Positions 1 through 7,281 of a DNA stretch of 64,000 nucleotides are shown piece by piece. The stretch is taken from assembly GCA_029562975.1 (NCBI GenBank), contig JAKQTR010000037.1:62001-126000 (forward strand). The letters run 5' to 3'. Numbering within the stretch: the first letter of the stretch is position 1; every line of letters begins with the position of its first letter. Origin of the DNA: Acidobacteriota bacterium (lineage in GTDB: Bacteria; Acidobacteriota; Vicinamibacteria; Vicinamibacterales; JAKQTR01). A program made the translations under genes and the position numbers. The notes beneath the pieces are model-generated. The model saw nothing but the letters and a program-made list of their open reading frames with translations, made no database searches and was not told the DNA's origin.

Positions 1-625
1 GCGCCTCGGCAAGCCGGCCTCCAGCCGCCAGCCGAAGCCAGCCCCGCCGCTCGGCGATGAGAAGCCGGCCGTCGGGCAGGAGCGCCAGGGCCGCCGGGTC
101 GTCGAGCCCCGACACGACGAGTTCCGCCGTCGCCGCGGCGGGGCGGCGCGATCCCGCAACGGCAGCGCCGGCCGGCGCGGGCCGCCTGGCAGGGCGCTGG
201 TACTCGGGTTCCTCTTCGGCCGACGGCAGGTATGGCAGCGCCCGATCCACGAACACCCGGAGAGGCGCCGACCTGGGGCTTTCGAGGACGGTGCCCTCGC
301 TCGCCAGCCTGGCGGCAAGCTCGAGGTCGTGGAAGCCCGGCGCCAGCTCCGGCAGGGGCGATTCGCAGGACGCCGCCTGGCCGTCGACAGGGATGGCGCC
401 GCAGGACGCCGCCGGCAGGAGAACCGGCGCGCCGTCAACGTAGAGCACGTACGCGTGCCGGCGGAGTTCTTCGTCGTCGAACGCCTGCTGGGTCCACGTG
501 AGCCGCTCGACGCCGGTGATGACCTGGGCCTCGCCCGGCGGCTGGCCCGCGGCCGGAACCGGCAGCAGGGCCCCCAGCGTCCAGGCGAAGAAGGCGGCGG
601 TCGGCAGCAGCTCGTGTCTCGTCAT
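1..625 (-). CDS. PQQ-dependent sugar dehydrogenase-like exported protein (5' part; continues past left edge)
   Basis: The reading frame is open from an ATG at 625 leftward to the window edge, about 208 codons. Upstream of the ATG is GGGGACGGG, a usable ribosome site. The N-terminus (MTRHELLPTAAFFAWTLGAL) is a signal peptide ending near PAAGQ. Residues 30-140 form a poorly conserved, possibly beta-sandwich segment with two cysteines. From about residue 175 the sequence ELVVSGLDDPAALALLPDGR then LLIAERRGWLRL looks like the first blade of the glucose/sorbosone dehydrogenase or NHL-type beta-propeller (usual form: AFLPDGRLLVTERPGRL). The catalytic part lies outside the window, so PQQ dependence is inferred from this first blade only. 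Other beta-propeller families (NHL, SMP-30) remain possible. Confidence 0.6.
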   Translation of the reverse strand, partial: MTRHELLPTAAFFAWTLGALLPVPAAGQPPGEAQVITGVERLTWTQQAFDDEELRRHAYVLYVDGAPVLLPAASCGAIPVDGQAASCESPLPELAPGFHDLELAARLASEGTVLESPRSAPLRVFVDRALPYLPSAEEEPEYQRPARRPAPAGAAVAGSRRPAAATAELVVSGLDDPAALALLPDGRLLIAERRGWLRLAAGGRLAEA

Positions 626-875
626 CCCGTCCCCTACCATGGGATATCGGCACGACCTGCTCCGAAGAGGATGGGAGGGGCCGGGCGACCGAGCGGTAGG
701 CTGGCCGGCCTGCGGCTTCGCATGGTTTCACGATGCCCCACATCCTGGTATCGGTTCCAGGTGTTCCGACAGCCGGGAAATCCGGTCGGCCCCGCAGGCT
801 CTCCGGGCGGCGCCACAGGGAACGGCCGAGGGACCGATCGGCCGATGGGCCGGACTATCGAGTGAGATGTCGGCC

Positions 876-956
876 TGCTTTACATCTGAGGGTTCATCGT
901 GGGAAGTTCGTCTTGTGGACCCTCCGGATAAGCCTTTATCGATAAGTGCTTTACAT
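876..956 (+). promoter_or_regulatory. Two TGCTTTACAT direct repeats and a TTATCGATAA palindrome upstream of the sigma-54 promoter
   Basis: TGCTTTACAT occurs at 876-885 and again at 947-956, 71 bp apart (close to seven helical turns), so both copies would lie on nearly the same DNA face. Between them TTATCGATAA (936-945) is a perfect palindrome. All lie upstream of the -24/-12 promoter at 982-997, the second copy 25 bp from it. Sigma-54 promoters need an upstream-bound AAA+ activator, and PEP-CTERM systems commonly encode one (PrsR). Assigning these repeats as its binding sites is inference. The rest of the 440-bp gap (626-1065) shows no gene. Confidence 0.4.
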
Positions 957-981
957 GGACATGCTTCGCCGGTGCATTGAT

Positions 982-997
982 TGGCACAACCCTTGCT
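982..997 (+). promoter_or_regulatory. Sigma-54 (RpoN) -24/-12 promoter
   Basis: TGGCAC (982-987), five bases, then TTGCT (993-997) matches the sigma-54 consensus TGGCAC-N5-TTGCW at every conserved position. The predicted start site is near 1008, giving a leader of about 58 nt before the ATG at 1066. It drives the THxN/VPDGG-CTERM gene. Genes for PEP-CTERM-type proteins are known to be controlled by RpoN with the PrsK/PrsR pair in several bacteria, so promoter and gene product agree. Confidence 0.8.
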
Positions 998-1065
998 GAA
1001 GCGAACGTAGATTACACCCAGCCGGTGTCAGCCTGGAAGGGCCGGTCTTGGGAAAGGACAGGACA

Positions 1066-1755
1066 ATGAGAAAAGCAATGTTCGTTCTCGCCGTGCTGGC
1101 GCTGGCTGCGGCCCCGGCGGCGGCGGATCCGCTGAACATCTCGAACATCTCCGGGATCTGGATTAACAACGTGGGCGGGGAGCATCTTAAGGGGCTCGGC
1201 ACCTCCGCCGTGACCTGGGGCGACGGGGTCGCTCCCGATAGCGGATACACGTTTACCGCGGCGAGCGACATCTATGGCGCCGCGCTGGCCACGCCGCTGC
1301 TGCTCGGGACCTTCACGCACCACAATGAGCCTATCCCGTCAGGTAGCGGGATTAAGGCCATCGACCTTCGGTTCGGGTTCGATACGAACGGGATTCCGTC
1401 CGCGCTCTCGGTGACAACGACCTTCCTGCACGACGAGACGCCGAACACCCAGCCCTGCGACTACTACTCCACGACGCCCTGCGCCGACAGGGTCATGATC
1501 CCGAACCCGATCCTGAACTCGCTGATCACGGTCGGAGGGGATCAGCAGTACTATTTCAATCTGATTGGCTTCAGCACGGATGGTGGGGCGACCATCATCC
1601 CGTCGTTCATTTCTCAGGAGGGCGGGAGCAACTCCGCTCAGCTGTACGGGATGGTCACGGCTCACCAGATCTCGGTTCCCGATGGCGGCATGACGGTCGC
1701 GCTCCTCGGGGCCGCGCTTGCCGGTCTTGGCTTGATTCGCCGCAAGCTGTCCTAA
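1066..1755 (+). CDS. THxN family PEP-CTERM (VPDGG-CTERM) exported protein
   Basis: 229 residues from ATG 1066, preceded by AAAGGACAGGACA. An earlier in-frame TTG at 1048 is less likely. Residues 1-20 are a signal peptide (cleavage near AAA-DP). The body carries the hallmark of the THxN family, THHN at residues 84-87, within GTFTHHNEPI, and further up ISGIWINNVGG. The C-terminus is a sorting tail: VPDGG (204-208), a hydrophobic helix of about 16 residues and RRK before the end. This is the VPDGG variant of PEP-CTERM, removed by an exosortase during export to the surface or matrix. A CxxY..CxD pair of cysteines sits near residues 135-145. No exosortase gene is in the window. A sigma-54 promoter precedes it and a strong terminator follows. 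Function beyond surface or exopolysaccharide association is unknown. Confidence 0.85.
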   Translation: MRKAMFVLAVLALAAAPAAADPLNISNISGIWINNVGGEHLKGLGTSAVTWGDGVAPDSGYTFTAASDIYGAALATPLLLGTFTHHNEPIPSGSGIKAIDLRFGFDTNGIPSALSVTTTFLHDETPNTQPCDYYSTTPCADRVMIPNPILNSLITVGGDQQYYFNLIGFSTDGGATIIPSFISQEGGSNSAQLYGMVTAHQISVPDGGMTVALLGAALAGLGLIRRKLS

Positions 1756-1783
1756 GTCTCACCGCTCCGGCTTGCGCTGTCTG

Positions 1784-1820
1784 AAAGGCAGGGCGCACGC
1801 GCCCTGCCTTTTCTTCTTCT
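1784..1820 (+). terminator. Intrinsic terminator of the THxN gene
   Basis: A perfect 12-bp stem (AAAGGCAGGGCG 1784-1795 with CGCCCTGCCTTT 1800-1811) closes a 4-nt loop and is followed by a T-rich run (ttcttcttct). It lies 28 bp after the stop codon. The T tract is on the plus strand, so it mainly ends the forward transcript. Confidence 0.85.
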
Positions 1821-1883
1821 GGGCGGCGCCGCAGGAGGTAGGCTCGGGCCTCGCTTCTCCAGAGCCCGCCGCAGGCAAGCGTG

Positions 1884-2270
1884 CTACGAGAACCACCCCA
1901 GCCGCTTGAGGGCGCCGTGGATGAGATAGACGCCCATGACGCAGGTGAAGACGCCGAAGGCCAGCCGCAGGTGCGGCCCGCGCATGCGGTTGGCCAGGAT
2001 AGCCCCGCCCCACGCCCCGACGAACATGCCGCCGATGAGGAGCAGCGCCGCCCGGACGTCCACGTTGCCGTGCCGGTAGTACTCGAGGACGGCAGCGAGG
2101 CCGATGGGAGGCAGCAGGACGGCCAGGCTGGTCCCGGTGGCCTTGTGCTGCGAGAAGCCGGCCCAGTAGATGAGCGCGGGCACGACGACGATGCCCCCGC
2201 CGACGCCGAAGAGGCCGGCGGTGACGCCGGCGACCAGGCCGATGGCGAGGAAGGTCAGCCACGAAACCAT
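1884..2270 (-). CDS. Half-length TauE/SafE (TSUP/DUF81) permease
   Basis: 128 residues, ATG 2270 with GGGAGGGCG just upstream. The sequence is almost entirely hydrophobic, with about four membrane helices. The N-terminal stretch GLVAGVTAGLFGVGGGIVVV is the glycine-rich signature of the TSUP family (sulfite, sulfonate, organoanion exporters). Full-length members have about 250 residues built from two such halves, so this protein must form a dimer or be a natural half-size version. There is no sign of a frameshifted second half on either side. Substrate cannot be told. It is separated from serC by 103 bp on the same strand. Confidence 0.75.
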   Translation of the reverse strand: MVSWLTFLAIGLVAGVTAGLFGVGGGIVVVPALIYWAGFSQHKATGTSLAVLLPPIGLAAVLEYYRHGNVDVRAALLLIGGMFVGAWGGAILANRMRGPHLRLAFGVFTCVMGVYLIHGALKRLGWFS

Positions 2271-2355
2271 GCGCCCTCCCGAGCAGGCCGGCCTCTCTTC
2301 GAAGGCCGAAGGGGCCGGCGCGCCAACAGAATTGTAGCTGGCCGCAGGCCCGTTG

Positions 2356-2375
2356 CGAAAATCGTCCCGACCCCT
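2356..2375 (-). repeat. REP-type repeat arm (GGGGTCGGGACG family) starting at the serC stop
   Basis: Read on the minus strand, TAGGGGTCGGGACGATTTT begins exactly with the TAG stop of serC. The same head, GGGGTCGGGACG followed by a T run, occurs after the exonuclease III stop (44074) and in the GATase 3' end (18041-18058). Only one arm is obvious here. Confidence 0.55.
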
Positions 2376-3471
2376 AGCCGTGCTTGCGCTCGTACTCCTT
2401 CATGAACTCGACGAGCGCGTCGATGCCTGCTTCCGGGAACGCGTTGTAGATGGACGCGCGCAGACCGCCCACGGAGCGGTGCCCCTTGAGGCCGTCGAGG
2501 CCGGCCGCCTTGGCCTCCTTGACGAACGCCGCCTCCAGCTCCTCGCTCGGCAGCCGGAACGTCACGTTCATCAGCGAGCGGCAGCTCTTCTGCGCGTGCC
2601 CGCGGTAGAAGCCGGTGCGGTCGATCTCGGCATAGAGCTTCGCGGCCTTCCGCCGGTTGATCTCGCGGATGGCCGGCAGGCCGCCAATCGAAATCAGCCA
2701 CTTCATCACGAGGCCCATGATGTAAATCGGGAACACGGGCGGCGTGTTGTACATCGATCCGTTGTCGGCGTGGAGGGCGTAGTTGAGCATCGAGGGCAGC
2801 TTCGGATCCTCGACGCGCCGCTTCAGCCACTCGCCGCTCACGATGACGAGCGCCACGCCGGCAGGGCCGATGTTCTTCTGCGCGCCGGCGTAGATGAGCG
2901 CGTGCCTCGCCACGTCGATGGGCCGGCTGAACATGTCCGACGAGGCGTCGCACACGAGCGGCACGCCGCCGGTCTCGGGCACCTCGTCGAACTCGACGCC
3001 GTGGATGGTCTCGTTCGACGTGAACGACACGTACGCGGCAGCGGGGTCGAGCTTCAGGTCGCCCTGGGCGGGGATGGTGCTGAAGTTGCCGGTCTCGCCC
3101 GTCCACGCGATCTTCACGCCGCCGACCTTCTTCGCCTCCTTCACGGCCTTCTGCGACCACGCGCCCGACACGATGTAGTCGGCCGACGCGTCGCGCGGCA
3201 GGAAGTTCAGCGGCACCATCGAGAACTGCAGGCTGGCGCCGCCGTGCAGGAACAGCACCTTGTACTCGTCCGGCACGCCCGCCAGCGCGCGGACGTCCTT
3301 CTCGGTCTGCGCGAGCACGCCCTCGAAGAACTTGCCGCGGTGGCTCATCTCGAGAATGGACATGCCGACGCCGGGCATGCTCACCAGGTCGCGCTGCGCC
3401 TCCTCGAGCACGGGCAGCGGCAGCACGGCCGGGCCGGCGGCGAAGTTGAACACGCGTGGAGTGGACGACAT
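2374..3471 (-). CDS. serC: Phosphoserine aminotransferase
   Basis: 365 residues from ATG 3471, which has a strong GAGGAGG site 6 nt upstream. A longer frame to 3534 is rejected because it starts with unrelated Arg/Pro-rich sequence. Class V aminotransferase fold: N-terminal NFAAGPAVLP, substrate loop, and the PLP lysine in YAGAQKNIGPAG. It converts 3-phosphohydroxypyruvate plus glutamate to phosphoserine (serine synthesis) and can serve the analogous pyridoxine step. Length and motifs are normal. It lies downstream of the DUF1015 gene on the same strand, a pairing seen in many genomes with serA; serA itself is not in view. The TAG stop is fused to a repeat arm. Confidence 0.95.
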   Translation of the reverse strand: MSSTPRVFNFAAGPAVLPLPVLEEAQRDLVSMPGVGMSILEMSHRGKFFEGVLAQTEKDVRALAGVPDEYKVLFLHGGASLQFSMVPLNFLPRDASADYIVSGAWSQKAVKEAKKVGGVKIAWTGETGNFSTIPAQGDLKLDPAAAYVSFTSNETIHGVEFDEVPETGGVPLVCDASSDMFSRPIDVARHALIYAGAQKNIGPAGVALVIVSGEWLKRRVEDPKLPSMLNYALHADNGSMYNTPPVFPIYIMGLVMKWLISIGGLPAIREINRRKAAKLYAEIDRTGFYRGHAQKSCRSLMNVTFRLPSEELEAAFVKEAKAAGLDGLKGHRSVGGLRASIYNAFPEAGIDALVEFMKEYERKHG

Positions 3472-3610
3472 GACTGCCTCCTCGATCTCGATCCGCGGCG
3501 CGGGCGGGGCCCGCGATCGGTCCACGGACATCACGACGTGCGCGTGCGGGACGCGCGGGTTGCCGGACTCGGCCGCCGCCGCCGCGCCCCGGGGCCCCGC
3601 TCCCCGGCCC

Positions 3611-4828
3611 CTAGATGAGGTGCACGAGCAACGCGTCCCTCAGCTTCGGCTCGAACCAGGTGGACTTCGGGGGCATGATCTCGCCGGCGTCGGCGATGGC
3701 CATCAGATCGCCCACGCTCACGGGGTACATCGAAAACGCCACGGCGGCCTTCCCTTCGTCCACCAGCCGCTCCAGCTCGCTCGTCCCCCGGATCCCGCCG
3801 ACGAAGTCGATGCGCTTGTCGGTGCGGACGTCGCCGATCGCCAGGATCGGCGCGAGCAGCCGATCCTGCAGCACGCTGACGTCGAGGCGGCCGACGACGC
3901 CGGCGCCTGCCCTGGCGCTGATGTCGAGCGTGTACCACCTCCCGCCGAGGTACATCGCGCACGCGCCCTGCCTCACGGGCGACGCGGGGCCGCCCTCGGC
4001 GACGGCGAACGCGCCGCGCACGCGGTCGAGGAACGCCTCGGGCGTCAGCCCCGCCAGGTCCTTCACGACGCGGTTGTACGGCAGCACCTGCGTCTGGTCG
4101 TCCGGGAAGGCCACGGCGAGGAACCAGTCGGCCTCGACAACGCCGTCCTCGCCCGCCTCGGGCGCAAGCGCCTTGCGCGACCGGGCGGCGCTGGCCGCGC
4201 GGTGGTGGCCGTCGGCGATGTACAGCGCCGGCACGCGGCCGAACGCCGCGACTAGGACGTCGAGGTCGGCGCCGGTGACCTTCCAGACGGTGTGCGCGAC
4301 GCCGTCCGGGGCGACGAGGTCGTAGAGCGGCCCGGTCCGCGCCACCCGCGCGGCGACGGCGTCGACCTCGGGCGAGGCGGCGTAGACGAGGAGCACGGGC
4401 CCGGTCTGCGCGCGAAGCTCGGTGATGTGGCGCGTGCGGTCGTCTTCCTTGTCCCGGCGCGTCTTCTCGTGCTTCTTGATGAGGCCCGCCTCGTACTCGT
4501 CCACCGAGTAGCACGCGGCAAGCCCGGTCTGCTCGTGCGCGCCCATCCGCAGCCTGTAGAAGTACAGCGCCGGCTCGGCCTCCACCACCATCGACCGCCT
4601 CGTCCGGGCGAAGCGCTCGGCCGCGGTCCGGTAGACGAGATCCGAGTACGGGTCGGTGCCGGGCGGGAGGTCGATCTCGGCGCGCGACACGTGCAGGAAG
4701 CTCAGCTCGTCGCCGGCGGCCAGCGCGCGCGCCTCCTCGGCGCTCACGACGTCGTAGGGAACCGAGGCGATGCGCGAGGCGAGCGCGGGCTCCGGCCTCA
4801 ACGCGCGGAAAGGCCTGATCTTCGCCAT
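3611..4828 (-). CDS. DUF1015 family protein (serine-locus associated)
   Basis: 405 residues, ATG 4828 without a clear ribosome site. It starts MAKIRPFRALRP and carries family landmarks VPYDVVSAEEARAL, KKHEKTRRDKEDDRTRH near residue 130 and the metal- or phosphate-site-like ADGHHRAASA near residue 210. DUF1015 proteins are conserved, cytosolic and very often next to serA/serC, so a role connected with serine or phosphohydroxy-acid metabolism is inferred. No activity is firmly established. It is 139 bp upstream of serC and probably co-transcribed with it. Confidence 0.85.
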   Translation of the reverse strand: MAKIRPFRALRPEPALASRIASVPYDVVSAEEARALAAGDELSFLHVSRAEIDLPPGTDPYSDLVYRTAAERFARTRRSMVVEAEPALYFYRLRMGAHEQTGLAACYSVDEYEAGLIKKHEKTRRDKEDDRTRHITELRAQTGPVLLVYAASPEVDAVAARVARTGPLYDLVAPDGVAHTVWKVTGADLDVLVAAFGRVPALYIADGHHRAASAARSRKALAPEAGEDGVVEADWFLAVAFPDDQTQVLPYNRVVKDLAGLTPEAFLDRVRGAFAVAEGGPASPVRQGACAMYLGGRWYTLDISARAGAGVVGRLDVSVLQDRLLAPILAIGDVRTDKRIDFVGGIRGTSELERLVDEGKAAVAFSMYPVSVGDLMAIADAGEIMPPKSTWFEPKLRDALLVHLI

Positions 4829-5109
4829 GCTGCGCTCGCAGTCCGCGCCGCCGCGTCCCCGCTCCGGTCGCGGCGCCGGCCGGAGGAGCCCCGCTCAGGG
4901 CCGACGTGCCCCAGGGCCGGTGATGAGCGGCTCGCCGCCGCCCAGCCCCGCTACTTCAGCAAGAACGAAGGCGGGAAGTCAAGATCGGGGGCTTGGGGCC
5001 TCGCCCGCCTGGCAGCGGGCCCGCGCGGCGCCATCCCCGCCGCCGGGCCCCGGCGGAGCGCGCCCCGGCTACCCGCGCGCGGCGGGCGGACACCGAGCCC
5101 CGAATCCAC
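4829..5109. other. Intergenic region upstream of DUF1015-serC
   Basis: No gene is seen. On the minus strand TTGACT (982-977 within 4977-4982) is followed after 17 bp by CTGAAG/GAAGTA near 4952-4959, a weak match to a sigma-70 promoter aimed at DUF1015-serC. The rest is GC-rich sequence without a convincing hairpin. Confidence 0.3.
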
Positions 5110-7104
5110 CTAGCGCTTGCTCTCGACGAGCAGCGTGAGCGTCGACCCGTGATAGACCCGCTGCGTCGCCTTGCGGAAGTCCCCGGGGCGAGCCTTCGGA
5201 ATGTCCATGAACTGCTGGGGATTGCGATCCACGAGGGGGAACCACGAGCTCTGCACCTGCACGATCACCCGGTGGCCCGGCCGGAAGACGTGATACACGT
5301 CCGGCAGCTCGAAGCGGATCTCGAAGGGCTTCCCGGGCTCGAGCGGCTCTGGCGCCTCGAAGCTGCGCCGGAACTTGGCGCGGAACGGCTCGCCGCGCAC
5401 GAGCTGCTGGTAGCCGCCCATGCGGACCTCGTTCGACGGCGGCCGCACGGCGGGCCTGCCGCCCCGCCCCGCCGCCGACTGCTCCTGGCCGGGCTGCGGA
5501 TAGTCGTACGGGTAGGCGTCGATGAGCTTCACGACGAAGTCGCAGTCGGTGCCGGACGAGGAGGCCTTCAGCGACACGGCAACGGGCCCGGCCACGGTCA
5601 GGTCCTCCGCGAGGGGCTCGCTCGCGTAGACGAGCACGTCGGGGCGCGTGGCGGCAAATCGCTGGTCCTCGGTCATGTAGTCGTACGTCATGCCGGGCGC
5701 CACGTAGCCGACGTACGGGACGGGCCGGTTCGGATCGCTGACGTACTCGTCGAAGCTCGCGGCGTCGGAGCGCGGCGCGCGCGGCGCGGACGCGGCCGTG
5801 CCCGGCGCCGCCGGGCCGACGCCCGCCAGCTTCCCGCCCGGCTCGAGCGACATCGCCACGGGGCGCACGCCGGCCGGCGGCCACGCGTCGTGCCTGCGGA
5901 ACTCGTTCACGCCGGTGGCGAACATCCACGCCTTCGGGAAGCCGCCCGGCAGCGGCGCGTCCTTCAGGTAGTGCATGAAGAACGCGAACTGCATCCGATC
6001 GCGGAACACCTCGCCGGTCTTGACCGCGAACGTCGCGTTGCCCAGCGCGTCGCCGGGGCCGCGGTTCCACCCGCCGTGCGACCACGGGCCCATCACGAGG
6101 TAGTTGTCGGTCCCGGGGCTCTGGCGCTCGATCGCCCGGTACATGCGCAGCGCGCCCATGGGGTCCTCGGCGTCGAACCAGCCGCCCACGTGCAGCACCG
6201 CGGGCGTGATGCCCTTCGCGTGCCGCCAGATGGATCGCGACTGCCAGAACTCGTCGTAGGTGGGATGATCGACGATCTCCTGCCAGTAGCCCGCGCGCCC
6301 GCCGAAGAGCGCCGCGTTCACCTCGGCGAGCGGCGGGATCGACAGGAAGAACTGGTACCCGTCGGGATTGCCGGGATCGAAGCGCGGCTCCGCCCGCGGA
6401 AGCTGCGGCCCGCCGTCGCGCGGCCTGAAGCTGGAGTAGAAGCCGAAGTTCGCCGCGAGCATGAACGCCCCGTTGTGATACACATCGTCGCCCAGGTAGT
6501 AGTCGGCCGTGGGCGCCTGCGGCGAGGCCGCCTTGAGGGCCGGGTGCGCGTCGATCATGCCCGCCGCCACGTGGAAGCCGCCCTGCGACACGCCAACCAG
6601 GCCCGCGCGGCCGTTGTGGCCCGGCACGTTCGCGAGCAGCCACTCGATGGTGTCGTGCATGTCGCTGCTCTCGTCCACGTCCCGCGGGCCGCGTTTGACG
6701 GGCACGTGCGGCCGCACCTGCTTGAACTCCCCTTCCGACATGTAACGGCCGCGCGCGTCCTGGTAGACGAAGATGAAGCCCTCCTCTTCGAACTGCGGCG
6801 ACGGCCCGAGCGACGCCCGGTAGTTGTCGGCGCCGTACGGAGCGACGCTGTACGGCGTGCGCGAAATCAGGAACGGGTACTGCTTCGACCGATCCTTGGG
6901 CACGTAGACGGACGTGAACAGCCGCGCGCCGTCGCGCATGGGAACGCGGAACTCGTGCTTCGTGTAGCGCTCGCGGACGCGATCCGGGTTCGCCGGCGCC
7001 TGCTGCCGCGCGCCGAGAGGCAGCACGAGCAGGGCGAGCAGGGCGGGTGCGGCGGCGGCGATCGCGCGAGAGCGCGGCTGTTCGGGCCTAGTGCTTCGAG
7101 TCAT
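5110..7104 (-). CDS. CocE/NonD family serine hydrolase (exported)
   Basis: 664 residues. N-terminal signal peptide (about residues 13-33, Ala/Leu-rich), then the X-Pro dipeptidyl-peptidase S15 alpha/beta-hydrolase domain: MRDGARLFTSVYVPK, YPFLISRTPY, YQDARGRYMSEG, and the nucleophile elbow GVSQGG with Ser about 173. A C-terminal jelly-roll (PepX_C) runs from about residue 490 (EDLTVAGPVAVSLKASSSG) to FRPGHRVIVQVQSSWFPLVD. Members cleave acyl, ester or amide bonds in diverse substrates (cocaine esterase, glutaryl acylases, X-Pro peptidases). The substrate here is unknown. In the elbow the usual SYxG tyrosine is Gln. Confidence 0.9.
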   Translation of the reverse strand: MTRSTRPEQPRSRAIAAAAPALLALLVLPLGARQQAPANPDRVRERYTKHEFRVPMRDGARLFTSVYVPKDRSKQYPFLISRTPYSVAPYGADNYRASLGPSPQFEEEGFIFVYQDARGRYMSEGEFKQVRPHVPVKRGPRDVDESSDMHDTIEWLLANVPGHNGRAGLVGVSQGGFHVAAGMIDAHPALKAASPQAPTADYYLGDDVYHNGAFMLAANFGFYSSFRPRDGGPQLPRAEPRFDPGNPDGYQFFLSIPPLAEVNAALFGGRAGYWQEIVDHPTYDEFWQSRSIWRHAKGITPAVLHVGGWFDAEDPMGALRMYRAIERQSPGTDNYLVMGPWSHGGWNRGPGDALGNATFAVKTGEVFRDRMQFAFFMHYLKDAPLPGGFPKAWMFATGVNEFRRHDAWPPAGVRPVAMSLEPGGKLAGVGPAAPGTAASAPRAPRSDAASFDEYVSDPNRPVPYVGYVAPGMTYDYMTEDQRFAATRPDVLVYASEPLAEDLTVAGPVAVSLKASSSGTDCDFVVKLIDAYPYDYPQPGQEQSAAGRGGRPAVRPPSNEVRMGGYQQLVRGEPFRAKFRRSFEAPEPLEPGKPFEIRFELPDVYHVFRPGHRVIVQVQSSWFPLVDRNPQQFMDIPKARPGDFRKATQRVYHGSTLTLLVESKR

Positions 7105-7213
7105 CCGGCGAGTATAGCCGACGCGCCGGCGCGCCGTGCTGCAGGCTGGCGCCGAACGGCCGGACTCGAGGGCCCGCTCGCCAGCACGCCGCGCCGCGCT
7201 TCGCGTCCGCCCG

Positions 7214-7258
7214 CCGCGCGCGGGCGGCCGGGGCGCTTTCCACGCGCCCGCAGGCTCG
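7214..7258 (+). repeat. 45-bp dispersed repeat, copy 1
   Basis: The GGCCGGGGCGCTTTCCACGC region here, with its flanks, matches 21505-21549 (GGTGGCCGGAGCGCTTTCCA) at most positions, including the shared CCCGCAGGC end. Both copies are intergenic. Confidence 0.5.
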
Positions 7259-7281
7259 TCACCCTCAGTGCCCCCCGTCCC

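Noticed and set aside
1048-1065. TTG 1048 as start of the THxN protein
   Set aside because: ATG 1066 has a better ribosome site and gives a standard signal peptide.
1066-1755. Presence of a full exosortase locus around the CTERM gene
   Set aside because: Neighbours are a sugar-dehydrogenase-like gene and a TSUP permease; no exosortase, PrsK or PrsR gene was found in the window.
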